A model generated the notes under the pieces. That model was not told the origin of the DNA. It did not search any database and worked only from the letters and a program-made list of their open reading frames with translations. Below are positions 1-11,475 of a stretch of DNA of 64,000 nt, piece after piece. Source of the DNA: Hyposmocoma kahamanoa (lineage: Eukaryota > Arthropoda > Insecta > Lepidoptera > Cosmopterigidae); assembly GCF_003589595.1 (NCBI RefSeq), contig NW_020654422.1, positions 5,995,039 through 6,059,038 of the forward strand. Direction: 5' to 3'. Numbering within the stretch: position 1 is the first letter of the stretch; every line of letters begins with the position of its first letter. The translations under genes and the position numbers were made by a program.

Positions 1-42
<42 letters not shown>
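1..42. repeat. (TA)n microsatellite
   Basis: Pure TA dinucleotide run at the window edge, so its full length is unknown. Confidence 0.97.
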
Positions 43-48
<6 letters not shown>

Positions 49-67
49 TGGATATTAACGTCGGTTA

Positions 68-163
68 AAACGTTGGCTTGTTTGAAAAAACAAATTTATT
101 AAATCCGGAAAAATAGTTTCATTTCCTATGTCTAACAATCGCGAAAACCTAAGAACTCGATAT
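68..163 (+). repeat. Dispersed repeat family F, partial copy
   Basis: Ends in a conserved block reading AACAATCGCGAAAACCTAAG. The same block closes the copies near 36.1, 47.0 and 47.3 kb. Intact copies are fold-backs whose two arms (GATTTAAATCGCGTATA and its complement) face each other; only the right arm is kept here. Confidence 0.75.
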
Positions 164-184
164 AAATAAATATTTTCTAACCGA

Positions 185-448
185 ACTAACCGACTTCAAG
201 AAAGGTCACGCGATAGCTCCGGTATTTGTGAACCGATTTTGATATTTCTTCTTTTGTTAGAAATAGGATACCTCTGTGTAGTGGTTCCATTTAAATTTGA
301 AGAAAATATTCCACCTCTAAAGGTGACAAAGTAGGGGATGAATCCGGTTTTACGCGCTTTCCGGTAACCGATTTCAATAAAACTTGGTAAACAGATGTAA
401 TTCCACGAACTTTTGAAGTCGGTTTTTAGTACTCTGTACTGAGATTAT
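185..448 (+). repeat. Dispersed repeat family G (CCGACTTC ends)
   Basis: Starts AACCGACTTCAAG and ends with the inverse, TTTTGAAGTCGGTTTTTAG, so it has short inverted ends. The internal text (GCGATAGCTCCGGTATTTGT, AAATTTGAAGAAAATATTCC) recurs in the copies at 12255-12708 and 58381-58632. It has no coding capacity. The superfamily is not identified; a non-autonomous DNA element or Helitron-like element are both possible. Confidence 0.75.
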
Positions 449-1010
449 TTTTAAACACCTTTATATAAGCACTAAATTTAAAGTTGACCAGTTTATTTAA
501 TTAATACAAAATAATAGTAGCAGAAGACCTCCTTCTGAGAGAATTTGTATAGGGAATAACTGCCACTACATTAACCGTAAAATTTGACCACACGTCACGT
601 TGGTCACACGACGCGAATTATGCGTGGAACAGCTGTGTGGCACGCCCTGATACGCATTCGCTTACCGCAGATCCGGCCCCGGACCGCTTTTCCCGTTGTG
701 CCGCGTCTGTGTGGTTTGCCCTTAATGCGTGAACTTGCTAGGGTGCGAAAAAAGAATGACCAATTAAAGGTCCTTTGACGCACGCAAAATCTTCGCTCAA
801 TAGAATATTACGACGGTGAATAACTCTACGGTCTGTACTCAACGACTTCCTACGACCTTTACTCGGAGAGAGGTATTTGTATACCTACCTATATATACAA
901 TAATTCTAGTATACTAATAATTTAGTACATCGGGGAAGAAAAGGCGTAAAAGTCAAACTAAAAGTGAAAGATAAAAGCGAGTGAAAAGTAATTTTTTTTT
1001 CATTCCTTCA
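449..1010. other. Unassigned; GC-rich patch near 590-780
   Basis: A GC-rich stretch stands out from the AT-rich surroundings and holds a 64-codon open frame (584-778, +) with no recognisable domain. Nothing else is seen. Confidence 0.4.
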
Positions 1011-1351
1011 CTTTTTTTATAATACAGAGTAACGGGACGAGCAAGTCGTGCGCTTGGTGGTAAGCGACACGCCTGTCCATAACAGTTGTAGTGCACACTT
1101 GAAGTGTCCACTCAGAGCTTTAAATCGTAAAGATCTTAGGGGACCTGCCACTACGCCCGACACCCTGAGACATAAGTTGACAAGTGGTTGAAAAGTTCCA
1201 AGTGCCTGTAATTTCACCATTTACCCTTCCAAATCAGAACGCATTAATGCTCACATTACGGCGATAATTGCGCCATAATTTGGCGACAGATTTAGGCAAG
1301 GTGGCAGTACTTCCCTGGACGAGCTCTTTCACAAGGAGCTCCACTGCTACT
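1011..1351 (-). repeat. Family S2 repeat, full-length
   Basis: Runs from the T-rich 3' end at 1011 (complement of ...TATTATAAAAA) to GGAGCTCCACTGCTACTA at its 5' end. It carries the diagnostic blocks CAAGTCGTGCGC and GACATAAGTTGACAAG. An open frame of 67 codons at 1017-1220 lies inside the repeat and is not a gene. Confidence 0.85.
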
Positions 1352-1448
1352 AAAATCTACTGCTACGTATATTCATGTTTAAGTAAAACAGTCATTTTTG
1401 GCGAATAACGAAACTTCGGTCACGGAGGCAGTGTGTTAATATTTCTTT

Positions 1449-1643
1449 TTTTATAATATCAAGTGATGGGACGAACAAGTCGTGCGCCTGATGGTGAGCG
1501 ACACACACAGCCTGTGTATAATTTACAAAGATCTGAGGGGCACTCCCACTGCGTCCATCCCCCTGAGACATAAGTTGATAAGTCTTATGTGCCTATAATT
1601 TCACCAGCACCTTTACCCTTCAAAACCGTAACGCGTAATTGTA
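1449..1643 (-). repeat. Family S2 repeat, 5'-truncated
   Basis: Second S2 copy in the same orientation, starting at TATAATATCAAGTGATGGGA and losing similarity after the AAAACCGTAACGCG block. It is about 100 bp from the previous copy. Confidence 0.82.
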
Positions 1644-1689
1644 GTTCCATTTCATTTGTCTCCATAGGTTGCGCTCAGTCGCCTGGTGG

Positions 1690-3083
1690 AACATTGTCCT
1701 CATTAACAGAAGGAAATTCTGAAAAATCATTAACTCTATAAAAAATCAGAGTAAGCGGATTACGTGCTGTGTATATGATTGCTTATATTATTATTTTGGA
1801 AACAGATGTTCAGAATGACGAGTGTAACGCGTGCTTAAAATTTGTCCTCTCCTTTTAACAACAGCCTGTGTATTATTGTTATTGATTCATAAATGATAAT
1901 AATATTTTTTACTCATAAGAACAAAGTGTATCGTATCTCGTATCTTAAAATAATTGGAAGCAGTGTCATTAAGCTCATCGTTTTCCTTACACTTAAATTA
2001 GGCGCAGGCCAGGCGAGGCGAGGTGTGAGGCATGTGCCATCAGACAGCGATTCCTTACAATTATTGCCAGTGGCATAGTTATCTAGTTTCATGCGTACGT
2101 GCGTGCGTGTGTGTTTATGCGTGGTGTTGTATGAGGACCAAAATAAAATATACTGACATGGGACCACGCTGCGCATGACAGTTTACTAACTCGACGCGTG
2201 CTCATCTATAATAGCGCGTGGACAATTCACCGGCCCGCAGATAAAGCTTAAGCTAAATAAAGTGCTTCCCGCACCTGGTCGACAAGAGCGTTGAATTGAA
2301 CAAGTTTAAATCGCGGCCATTTTAACTTCCGCCATTAATCAGGCAGTCAATAGAAATTGTAGCCGTTTGTCAGAACCGTTATCAAAGTAATCACTCGACT
2401 CGCGGACGCAGTACATGCATTTGCTTTAGTACAATGACATTGAGGTATTTATACTGCGTAAAATTCAGCTTGATTAAAAAGACAAGTAGGCAAAATTAGG
2501 ACGTTGTAAGTTTTGTAACAGCGTCTCAAAAATTACACTACATAACAATATTTATTTTACATATTTACATTACCAATAATTAACATACGACAATTGAAAT
2601 CCATAAATCATTGACAAATTACTGTTGAGGTTAATTCGCTAAGAAATATAATTAATGTTTATTTTCACAACTTCACCGAATGAAGTTAGGTCTGACGAAA
2701 AAAGTTTGTGACGGGATTCTTTAAAAATACACAGACGATCAACTCATGCAGTGGACAAATGGTTTGGCGGTAATTTTTATTTAATTTTTTAATTTTTTAA
2801 ATGTTAGCTAATGAATTCTCGTGTGGTTTTGAGATAAATTGTGCATCTGTTTGGTGAATTTCGATCTAATGTATACCAATATAGTATTATTTATGTATAA
2901 TCACGTAAATTAAACTGAAAATGAACCAATAGTGGCGGCACGCCTGCTCACCATTACAAGTGGGGCGGACTCTATTAATGATTCATATGATTTGATTTCA
3001 GTTATGGCCATGATGTCATAATTAATTTTTTTATATTTGATTTTTCAGTCGTCATTATCCTATATTGCAATACTAAATTAAAA
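1690..3083. other. No gene recognised; low-complexity GT tract
   Basis: Contains a GT/GC-alternating tract at about 2092-2125 and a GC-richer block at 2160-2420. Overlapping open frames near 1893-2176 on both strands have no recognisable domain and lie partly over the low-complexity DNA. Confidence 0.4.
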
Positions 3084-3214
3084 CTGCCTTTGTGGCCGAA
3101 GGTTTATCATGCTGGACTTCCACGCAGAGGTCCCAGGTTCGATTCGCGGGCCGGGAGAAATATTTGTATGGCCTACATTTATTTCTCTCGTGAGTTTGGG
3201 TATAATTTGTGGTT
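3084..3214 (+). mobile_element. SINE-A, 5' part of a copy split by a LINE
   Basis: tRNA-like head with A-box-like TGTGGCCGAA and B box GGTTCGATTC, followed by the SINE-A body up to ATAATTTGTGGTT. Intact copies continue with GTCTATGTGTGTG, which here is found about 3.2 kb away at 6408. The LINE 3' tail begins at the break. Confidence 0.88.
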
Positions 3215-3393
3215 CAAAGTCAAAGTCAAAGTCAAAGATTATTTATTCCGTAGGTAAAATGAATTTACACTTGAAATCGTCACATTTAAGCTACTGCTCG
3301 TTCACTACGCTGACCTCCCTGAGAATAACGAGCAAGAAACTCTAGGGATTGCTCTTTTCAATTAAACTTAAATACTATGGAATACACTTTGAA

Positions 3394-4936
3394 TCAAATT
3401 TGTGTGGATTCTAGACCCATGTCGTCTTTCCATACATCTTTATCTAACACGTAGTCTTCAATTTTGTAATATGATTTTTCGATCAAAATATTTTTAATGT
3501 AGTTTTTAAACTTAGGAAATGATAAACTTAATATATGCTCCGGAATCTTATTGTAAAAACGTATACAGTTCCCCATAAAAGAGTTGTTTACCTTGGTTAA
3601 ACGAAATCGTGGTACCATGAGTTTGGACTTAGCTCTAAGGTTAATATTATGGATATCTTTTTTCTTATTGAAATTATGTATATTTTTACGAGCATATAAA
3701 ATATTTGAGTAAATGTACTGTGATGCCACAGTCATGATACCAATCTCCTTAAACTTTTCTCTGAGAGAAACCCGAGAGCCTAGACGGTACACAGAACGAA
3801 TCGCTCGTTTTTGCAATACAAATATGGTTTGAATATCTGCCGCTTTACCCCACACGAGAATCCCGTAGGACATTATACTGTGGAAGTAACTAAAGTAAAC
3901 TAGTCTAGCAGTACTAACATCGGTAAGCTCACGTATTCTGCGGACTGCGTATGCAGCGGAGCTTAACCTGCTGGCCAGGGAAGATATATGTGGAAACCAT
4001 TGAAGTTTACTATCTAAGGTCACTCCCAAGAAGACTGCTTTATTAACAAAGTCTAACTTTTCTCCGTTTATTTCTATGCTTGGACTAGTCGATTTTACGT
4101 TAGGTAATTCAAATTTAACACATTTTGTCTTCTTGGCATTAACCAATAAATTGTTAGCATTAAACCAATAAACTACATTAGAGAGGGTATCATTAATATG
4201 GTCATAGTTAATGTCATGTCTGTCTGTTTTAAAAATCAAGGATGTGTCATCAGCAAACAACACTATTTCGCAATGGTCCTTAACAAAGAATAGCAGATCA
4301 TTAATATAAATCAGAAATTAGAAAGGCCCAAGTATTGAGCCCTGTGGAATGCCCATTTTTACCGGAGAACCCAAAGAAGTCACACCATTTATGTCTACTT
4401 TCTGAATTCTACCGTTGAGATATGACGATACAAGTGTCGACGCCTTGCCATTTACACCGTAATGTTCCAGCTTCCTAATAAGAGTAATATGATCAACGCA
4501 ATCGAATGCCTTTGAAAGGTCACAGAAAATACCAATAGCGTTCTGGGACATTTTCCAGGCATCAAAGATGTGTTTTAGTAACGCTACCCCCGCATCGCTA
4601 GTTGATCTACCACTAGTAAACCCGTATTGTTCACTATGAAAAATATGATTCCTACCGAAATAGGACAGTAATTGAGTCAGCATAACCTTTTCGAATATTT
4701 TACTTAAAGCTGGTAAAATTGAAATGGGCCTATAGTTGCTAGGATCAACTTTCCTACCGCTTTTGAATAAGGGAATAACCTTTCTGTATTTCATTAAATC
4801 GGGAAAAACACCTTCGTCAACGCACCCATTGAAAGCTACAGCTAAATGTGGGGAAATAAGATCAATAACTGAGTCTATAACTTTAGTTGATATGCCCTAG
4901 AGATCTTCAGTTTTTTTAACATGTATTGATTTAAAA
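3394..4936 (-). pseudogene. LINE reverse transcriptase (two in-frame stops)
   Basis: RT core motifs in order: NYRPISILP, DLSKAFDCVDH (first catalytic Asp), GIPQGSILGPF, then FADDTSLIF (catalytic Asp pair), followed by the thumb and a C-terminal region ending at 3394. Two stops interrupt a single frame: TAG at 4897-4899 and TAA at 4318-4320, the latter just after GIPQGSILGPF. The frame after each stop continues without a shift, so these are point nonsense changes. Upstream the protein is also cut by the SINE-A insertion, with the LINE frame resuming at SFKSIHVKKTEDL. The element cannot encode a working RT. Confidence 0.88.
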
Positions 4937-4937
4937 G

Positions 4938-5167
4938 CTAATAATAATAATAATAATAATAATAACGCACACACTCAACATAGCCTCGCACTAGGGAAAC
5001 CCTGTGTCGCGGGTGCCATGGACACACACATAGACAACCACAAATTACACCCAAACTCACGAGAGAAATAAATGTAGGTCATACAAATATTTCGCCCGGC
5101 CCGGGAATCGAACCTGGGACCTCTGCGTGGCAGTCCGGCATGGTAACCGTGCGGCCACGGAGGCAGT
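4938..5167 (-). mobile_element. SINE-A, inserted into the LINE
   Basis: Complete copy on the minus strand: head at 5167, B box GGTTCGATTCCCGGG, body, and a 3' tail of ATT trinucleotides seen as AATAATAATAA on the plus strand at 4938-4964. Because it interrupts LINE coding sequence it is younger than that LINE. Its translation runs on from the LINE frame and makes an artificial fused ORF (5057-5509) whose C-terminus is SINE-encoded. Confidence 0.92.
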
Positions 5168-5457
5168 TTTTATGGAGGAAGCTTTTATGATGTCTTGTGG
5201 ATTAACATGACGGAAATTAAATAAACTGACACAAACGTTAACATTTTCCTTTAGGAGATCAATAGCAAGTGAAGGGGAGGAATTTAATGATTCTGTAGTG
5301 TTCACAGCAATTTCCGAAAAGAACGATTCAAAAGCTTGGGCTACTTTATCTTTAGATTTTATAAGTTTACTGTCTAATTCTAAAACTATACCTCTATCGT
5401 GTTGTTTAACTCTGCCCGACTCTTTGTTTATTATGCTCCAAGTAGTTTTAGATTTAT

Positions 5458-6407
5458 TTATCGATTGTCTAATTTTGTCGCTGTGAAACTTAACCTTACA
5501 GCTACACATACTTTTTTAAATATTTTTGAATAAATTCTAACATATTCTATGAAATTGGAATTAGTATTATAAGTTTTCATAGCATATAGCTCATACAAAC
5601 GAGACCTACTCTTATGAATACCTACTGTTGCCCAGTCGTTGAATTTAGTCTCTCTATGGAAAGTTAATGTTTTCGATTTAAATATATTATCAAATTCATT
5701 TTTAATTAAACCAAATATCGTGCTATATAAAGTATTTGGAACCTCCGGTATACGGGGTGGGGAATTTAAACTATTGCCGATATTATTTTGAAATCTAATG
5801 ATTCGTTCTGTGGTAATCGGTCTGCAGAGAAATTTGTCTACCTTCTTGCTCATTTTACAATTAAAAGAAGCCAATTGGCCACTATGGTCTGATCTTAAGC
5901 AGTTTATTATTGATCTAGACACTGCGTCTGTGTTACAAAAGATGTTATCAATACAAGTAGAAGAGGAGGCAGTGATGCGAGTTGGTTCTAAGAAAAGATT
6001 AATCAAGTTAAAACTTTTAAATAAATGAATGAGTCTTACAGAAGTAGAACAGTTTTCCAACAGGTTTACATTGAAATCTCCACATATTACTACGTTTTTT
6101 TTGGTTGGAAAAATCCGCTTTAAACTGTCTTCCATAATTAATTTAAACCCGTTAAAATTAGCACAGGGGAGCCTGTATACACATAAGACGACAAACTGAT
6201 CCAATTCCACACATGAAATCTCAGTAGTTCGTTCAGTAGAAAGATCTGTGATATCCTTACGCTCTTTAAATTTTAAGTTATGTTTAATAATAATCATGGA
6301 TCCGCCTCTACTTAAACTCTTTCTTATGAACGAACTGACTATTACATAATTTTCTATGTTGTTAATTGCTTCGTAGTCTTCCAGCCAGTGCTCTGTGCTC
6401 TGTCTGT
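5458..6407 (-). pseudogene. LINE endonuclease domain (partial, frameshifted)
   Basis: Open from the truncation near 6400 to a stop at 5458. The 279-residue portion from the methionine at 6297 shows APE-like endonuclease motifs: GDFNVN in the middle, TRITASSSTCIDNIF, then SDHSGQ near residue 140, the conserved SDH of the family. The frame is lost at a run of six T (plus strand 5512-5517). The continuing protein resumes in another frame at 5509 (KVKFHSDKIRQSI...), which suggests a homopolymer frameshift. Upstream of the methionine the frame remains open with domain-like residues (EHWLEDYEAINN), so 6297 is not the original start. Confidence 0.82.
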
Positions 6408-6480
6408 GTCTATGTGTGTGTCCATGGCACCCGCGATACAGGCTTTCTCTAGTGCTAGGCCCTCCTAGCTATGCTGATTG
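6408..6480 (+). mobile_element. SINE-A, 3' part of the split copy
   Basis: Begins GTCTATGTGTGTGTCCATGG, exactly where the head at 3084-3214 stops in the consensus formed by the other copies, and continues through CACCCGCGATACAGG. The final part has diverged. Confidence 0.85.
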
Positions 6481-7220
6481 TACATATCATAATTTAGTCG
6501 ATATATTTAAAGTTTTATTTATTTATTATTTATTATTATTTTAAGATTCTAGATTTCATTCATACTGTCCCATTACTGATCCATGAAGATTGACATGTGT
6601 CATTCTAATCATTACCATTAACCTGGAATTTACGGAGTATTGTTAAATTGTGTATGAAGAAAAATTATTGTAAATTAAGTTATACTGAATCCGGTTCATC
6701 ATAAATTGTACACCAACGCATTTTATTATCCTGTCATACCATCTTTTTTCTTATAGCAACTTTATCTACCCCAAATTGGGGACAGTTTTGCCACTATAAG
6801 TTTAATGAAATAGACAAAAATTTGGGAAAATGCAGATGGGGTATTTGAAACGGACCACGGCTTATACTGACCGGACTATAAGGTTTATACGTGTATATTT
6901 TACTATAAAAACTGCGCATAGAAAAAACAAATATCGTATGATTATTGAAAATCACAATGTGGTCTTGCCAAGTCCACAAATTATCGCAAAAAAACCAATA
7001 TTTTTTGATGAAACTAGTTTCAAATCTATAAATAGCATGGCCAGAATAAACTTTAGCAATTTTTCCAATAAGAGATATCGAAAAAATGGAAAGAAAACTT
7101 CTATCATTCTTTAGAAAACGGCCGTTGTTGTTTGTCGTGTAAAAAATTTGTCATAACAGCGGTAAAATAAGCGAGTAGTATCTGTATTGATTATTGTTAT
7201 ACCTGTCTACTAATACGTGT
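6481..7220. other. No gene recognised
   Basis: AT-rich. Overlapping open frames on both strands at 6794-7114 show no domain or compositional sign of coding. Confidence 0.4.
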
Positions 7221-8223
7221 GGCGCACTATGTTTCCGGAATGAATAAGAAAAAAATACTATAAATGGTCAAAAATTAATTAATTATTTCTTAAAATATTC
7301 TCCGTTAGCGTTAATGAATTTTTTCATATGAATGAACCAATTTTGAAAACATTTATGCCACTCCTCCGTGACAATCTCTGAAACATATTTTTAATATTCT
7401 TCGACAGCCTCTTTAGGTGATGAAAATCGTTGATCGCGTAGGGAGTTCTTAATTTTTGGAAATAAATAAAAGTAACAAGATGCCAGGTTGGGATTGTACG
7501 CGGGATTGTACGAAGGTCAACGTTGTTCACCTTCAAAAATTCATTTGTCTGTCTGTCCGTGTCAGAACTGGCATTGTCGTGGTGCAAGATGATACGGCGT
7601 TTACGGTTATTTTTACGGAATTTCTTAATAACTTCCGGCAAACAAATGGTCGTGTATCAATCACTATTCACGGTACAACGATTCTCCAAAGCAACAGTAG
7701 CCACGTGTCCAGTTTTATTTAAAAAAAGAAGCAATCATCCGCTTAGAGGCACTTTACACGCGCGCCACTTTGATTGGTTTCGGCTCATATGGTAAGACCC
7801 ATACGCTCGATTACTGTTTTGTTTTGGGATCGTAATTATAAATCCATACTTTGTCACCTGTTACTATGTCCTACACCAAATTTGACGCCCCTTCGTTGAA
7901 TGCATGCAAGCATGGCATTGCACCAAGTGACGCGATCCGTTTTTTGAGCCTCAGTCAAATTGTGTAGGATCCACCGAGAACACAGCTTTTTTACATCCAA
8001 ATGTTTGTGTAATATTGATTGTATTTGACTCATGCCTATGCCTAAAGATGATCGAATCTCAAGGTATGTCACATGCCTGTCTGTTTTGATCATACGGCGC
8101 AAAGCATCGATGTTTTTGTTATTCACAGCAGTGGACGGGCGACCATCACGAAATTCGTCACTGAGATTCACACGACCGCATTTGAATTCTGCAAACCAGC
8201 TATAAATAGTTGTCTTGCATGGT
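7221..8223 (-). mobile_element. mariner element, truncated and decayed
   Basis: Left inverted end GGCGCACTATGTTTCCGG at 7221 matches the end of the better copy at 44999. On the minus strand it encodes mariner transposase pieces: a helix-turn-helix and linker region (7854-8171, with SSLGIGMSQIQSIL) and a catalytic region (7324-7641, RRIILHHDNASS). Frameshifts separate the pieces. At the place of the third catalytic Asp the DNA reads Tyr (CYFYLFP in a shifted frame). The 5' end of the gene and the right inverted end are missing after about 8223. Confidence 0.87.
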
Positions 8224-9121
8224 GCGTATCGCCCCTATGAGGGTGGCATATCTATAAAGATTAAACCATCTTTAAAAAATAAATAAAAATAATATATTAA
8301 AGAAAGCTGGACATCACCACCTTATGTCTTCATATCTACCATATTTTTCAATGAACATTAATGTGCGAAATTGACAAAGTGTGCACTGGGACAGTTCTCT
8401 TGAAAATCATTGCAAGAAGAGCTACTGTTTCATTTATAGTTTAACCGCGGAACAAAGCTGAGAGTCGTTTACTATAATGGACGAGATCAAGCTCATTGCG
8501 GTACAGTTCTGAGCACAATCGTCTTAGCGAATAATGTCAGGCGTATAGGGATAATTTATCTTTCCTCTCAACAGTCGTTTGCTAAATATTGTAAGAATAT
8601 TGTTCAAAGGGGGAAGTATTTTGGTTATGCCAGAGTGAATCGACATTTACATGCGTCTCCTCGGCTTTACTTACAACTACCTACTACATAATGAATACTA
8701 CATATTCCTTGTTCTATGTTTTTGAAGTCTCATAGAATCTAGACTTATTATTGTTTGTACTTGTATATCCCCCAAGTGGAATTTTTTGTCGTAATAAGTA
8801 TTTTGTAAATTTCTTATAAAACTAGAGCAACATTATGGATAAAGTTATTTAATAAAAGCCCTTTTGACGTATGATCACATGTGGCTTCATTACACCGATG
8901 GTACATACTGTAACAATGGTGTTATTGTGCAGTACGTACTGCATTTACTAGTGGTAATTTTTTGTTAAACTGGTTTCGTATTTTGTTTATCGCTTCTTGA
9001 AAATTAAGTAAATTATTTATTATTGTACAGTGTAGTTCCAGTTAAGTACGAAAACTTAGGTTAATAAGTTATGCTGTATCTATTCTATAAAAGTGAGAAA
9101 CAAAGCATAGCAACACTCGGC
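8224..9121. other. No gene recognised
   Basis: AT-rich. A short block near 8872-8890 (GATCACATGTGGCTTC) recurs inverted near 19262-19278, which hints at an unclassified dispersed repeat. Confidence 0.35.
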
Positions 9122-9210
9122 TTTTACTGTTTAGCAAAGATTTTAATCTTGATTCCAGAATTATTCGTTGCTCTTCAGACGAGATAGGCGCTTTCAATTT
9201 CGCTTAAAAT
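9122..9210 (+). repeat. Dispersed repeat, pair with 36475-36560
   Basis: Shared text includes GATTTTAATCTTGATTC, GAATTATTCGTTGCTCTTC and ACGAGATAGGCG; the 36.5-kb copy has the same order with scattered substitutions. Class unknown. Confidence 0.6.
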
Positions 9211-9399
9211 TATTAATAGAACTGTATGGAAACTTAGAAACCTCTGCGGTGCTTATTTCTTACAAAAGAACTCCGAGAACTTGTTCATAATTGTATAGTA
9301 AACAATCGAATCTACCAAATTTGAGAGATGAAAGGTTAAAGGTTGTAAATGTTTAAAAGGTTGTAAATGTTTAAACTGATACATTTTTTATTTTTTGAG

Positions 9400-9617
9400 T
9401 TTTTTTAAATGCTAACGAAGAAGTCGTGCGCCTGATGGTAACTTACACGCATGTCCACAGCAGTTGCAGTGTCACTCAGAGATTTAGATCGCAAAGATCT
9501 GTGGGGCATTACCACTGCGCCCGGCACCCTCAGACATAAGTAAACAAGTCCCATATGCCTGTAATGTCATGAGTATCCTTAACAATGTAAAACCGGAACG
9601 CAGTAATGCTCACTATC
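9400..9617 (-). repeat. Family S2 repeat, partial
   Basis: AAGTCGTGCGCCTGATGGTA through AACGCAGTAATGCTCACT. It has lost the usual TATAATATCAAGTGACGGG at its 3' end. Confidence 0.8.
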
Positions 9618-9901
9618 GACATATTTATAAGTAGTGTATAAAGCGCATTAGTGTTTCAAAAAGTCTAAAATACCGTCTGTTGTATTGTATATGTGTCAGA
9701 GCACAATATGAAATGTGTTAGGGAATGTGCGCAATAAAAATAAATCACAGCTTTTGTTATTTTTATTCAATTCTGCTGGTATATAGCTAATGGCCCAATA
9801 TTTTACACTATCCTAGTTCCCAGAGCATTTAAGGCCTTTAAAATATATCCTTTTGGGAAATTATTCTTTAATAATATTATAAATAGGGATTTATACTAGG
9901 G

Positions 9902-10161
9902 AATATTATAAGGGAAGTACTGCCACCTTACCTATTTCTGCCGCCAAGCAGTAATGTGGGCATTGCTGCGTTTCGGTTTTGAAGGGTAAGGGTGCTGGTG
10001 AAATTACAGGCACATGGGACTTGTCAATTTATGCCAGGGTAACGGGCGCAGCGGCAGTGTCCCTCAGATCTTTGTGATTTAAAGCACTGAGTGGCACTGC
10101 CACTGTTATAGACACGCGTGTCGCTTACTACCAGGCGCACGACTTATTCATCCCGTCACTT
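9902..10161 (+). repeat. Family S2 repeat, 5'-truncated
   Basis: Starts GGAAGTACTGCCACCTTACC and ends CCGTCACTTAGTATTG. It lies opposite in orientation to the copy about 300 bp upstream. Confidence 0.85.
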
Positions 10162-10167
10162 AGTATT

Positions 10168-10210
10168 GTGACGGTGTGACCTCCTTACACCGTCATCCCG
10201 CCTTTTTGTA
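10168..10210 (+). repeat. GACGGTGTGACCTCC repeat
   Basis: GACGGTGTGACCTCCTTACA with CCGTCATCCCGCC after it. It contains its own inverted pair GACGGTGT/ACACCGTC and recurs, slightly changed, at 22578-22620. It follows directly on an S2 copy here. Confidence 0.55.
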
Positions 10211-10789
10211 TCGCGTCTCTCCATTCGTATCGTATCGGTTTTTTTCTTCTTCAAAATTTGAATTGTTCCATCTTCCTTCGCTTTCTCATTTTTGCTTTGC
10301 ACCACGGTCACACTCGGCTTGACCGCGATAGCGGACAGAACTACTAAATCAAATTGTCTATTTTTTTATTCTTTTCAAGTTTAATCATAATACAATCAAT
10401 GTAAATCATGTATCGACCATAATGAGCGAATGGAGTCTATCCAATATCTGTAATTCAACATAATAAAACCCGATAAGGGCTAAGTGCTTAAATCTAACAT
10501 CTACCATTTTTTTTAGGTCAAGTTAGGGAGTGTTTTTTATTAATGTACTATTTTCTACATCTACCTTTTATTTGTTACAGTTTTTTTACTTTACCTTTTA
10601 CTTCACATTAAATAAATTTGTGGACCGGAAGTTTCCTGTTTTACTACCGTAATCCTGATCACGGTTGTTAGGGTTACAACCCTTTGAGTATTATAAAAAA
10701 AAACCAAAATAGAAACTCAAAATAATATAATTATTTTGAAATCACAAGTACCAAAACGAATCATTTCTAGGCTTGAGCTAGGACGCCTT

Positions 10790-10985
10790 CAAATTATACG
10801 CTAATTCTAGAAGCGCTGTAATGGCGCAGCCATTTCGCGGCAGCCGCATGTCGACACACGACTTACTACACAAATTGTGACTGCATTATGGCTGCGCTTC
10901 CAGATTAGTATGAAAATTACTTTGGCGCGGCTGCCTCGCCACAGACGTGCGACTGCAGCACTTCTATAAACGTTTAATTTTTAAG
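10790..10985. repeat. Possible fold-back element
   Basis: GC-rich relative to its flanks, with partly inverted ends (TAGAAGCGCTGTA on the left, complement TATAGAAGTGCTGCAG on the right) and internal GCGGCAGCCGC versus GCGAGGCAGCCGCGCC. No second copy was seen in the window. Confidence 0.35.
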
Positions 10986-11475
10986 CGTTAATAGCTGCCA
11001 GTAACTGCCAATACGTTCACTTAAGGTCACGTCACTAGTAACTATAGTTACCAGTAAATTACAGTACCCGGTTGGTGAACTGTTTTACAAATAACTTTCA
11101 TGTTACCACACGTATTAACACCAAATTTTTACTAGTGTTTCAATGTTAAATACTCGATATCTTAGTATAAAGAAAAAATATTCCTGATCCGTCCCTATAA
11201 CAGAAAAAAAAGGGAAAGAAAACTTTGGCGGGATTGTTGACGTTTAGTGTTTGATAAGGACTTTAATTGCGATAGATGACATTGCCTGTCAAATTGATCC
11301 TCAGGAAGTGCTATTTCCGATAGTGTTAAAACTTTAACATTTGATATCTTATTGGAATCACAATCTTATTGGAAAAAAGGTCATCAAAGTGGAGGTCACT
11401 GCACCTCGTGATTGTATTTTTGAAAAAAAAAACTCGTTCATTATTAAAAGACTGTTTGGAGTAAAATATTACTTA

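Larger units (their letters stand above)
3215..6407 (-). mobile_element. 5'-truncated non-LTR retrotransposon (Jockey/CR1 superfamily)
   Basis: Reads on the minus strand: APE-type endonuclease, then reverse transcriptase, then a short 3' UTR (about 3238-3393) and a 3' tail of tandem CAAAGT units (plus-strand view) at 3215-3237. The 5' end is cut inside the endonuclease domain at about 6407, so ORF1 is absent. The interior is interrupted by a SINE-A copy (4938-5167). The insertion split another SINE-A copy: its head lies at 3084-3214 and its tail at 6408-6480. A related 3' fragment lies at 37737-38214. Assignment to the Jockey/CR1 superfamily rests on the endonuclease plus RT layout and motifs; the clade is not resolved. 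Confidence 0.9.

Noticed and set aside
3084..3160. tRNA gene candidate (A and B boxes)
   Set aside because: The same head is followed by the same body in six places and the acceptor stem does not pair, so it is a SINE head.
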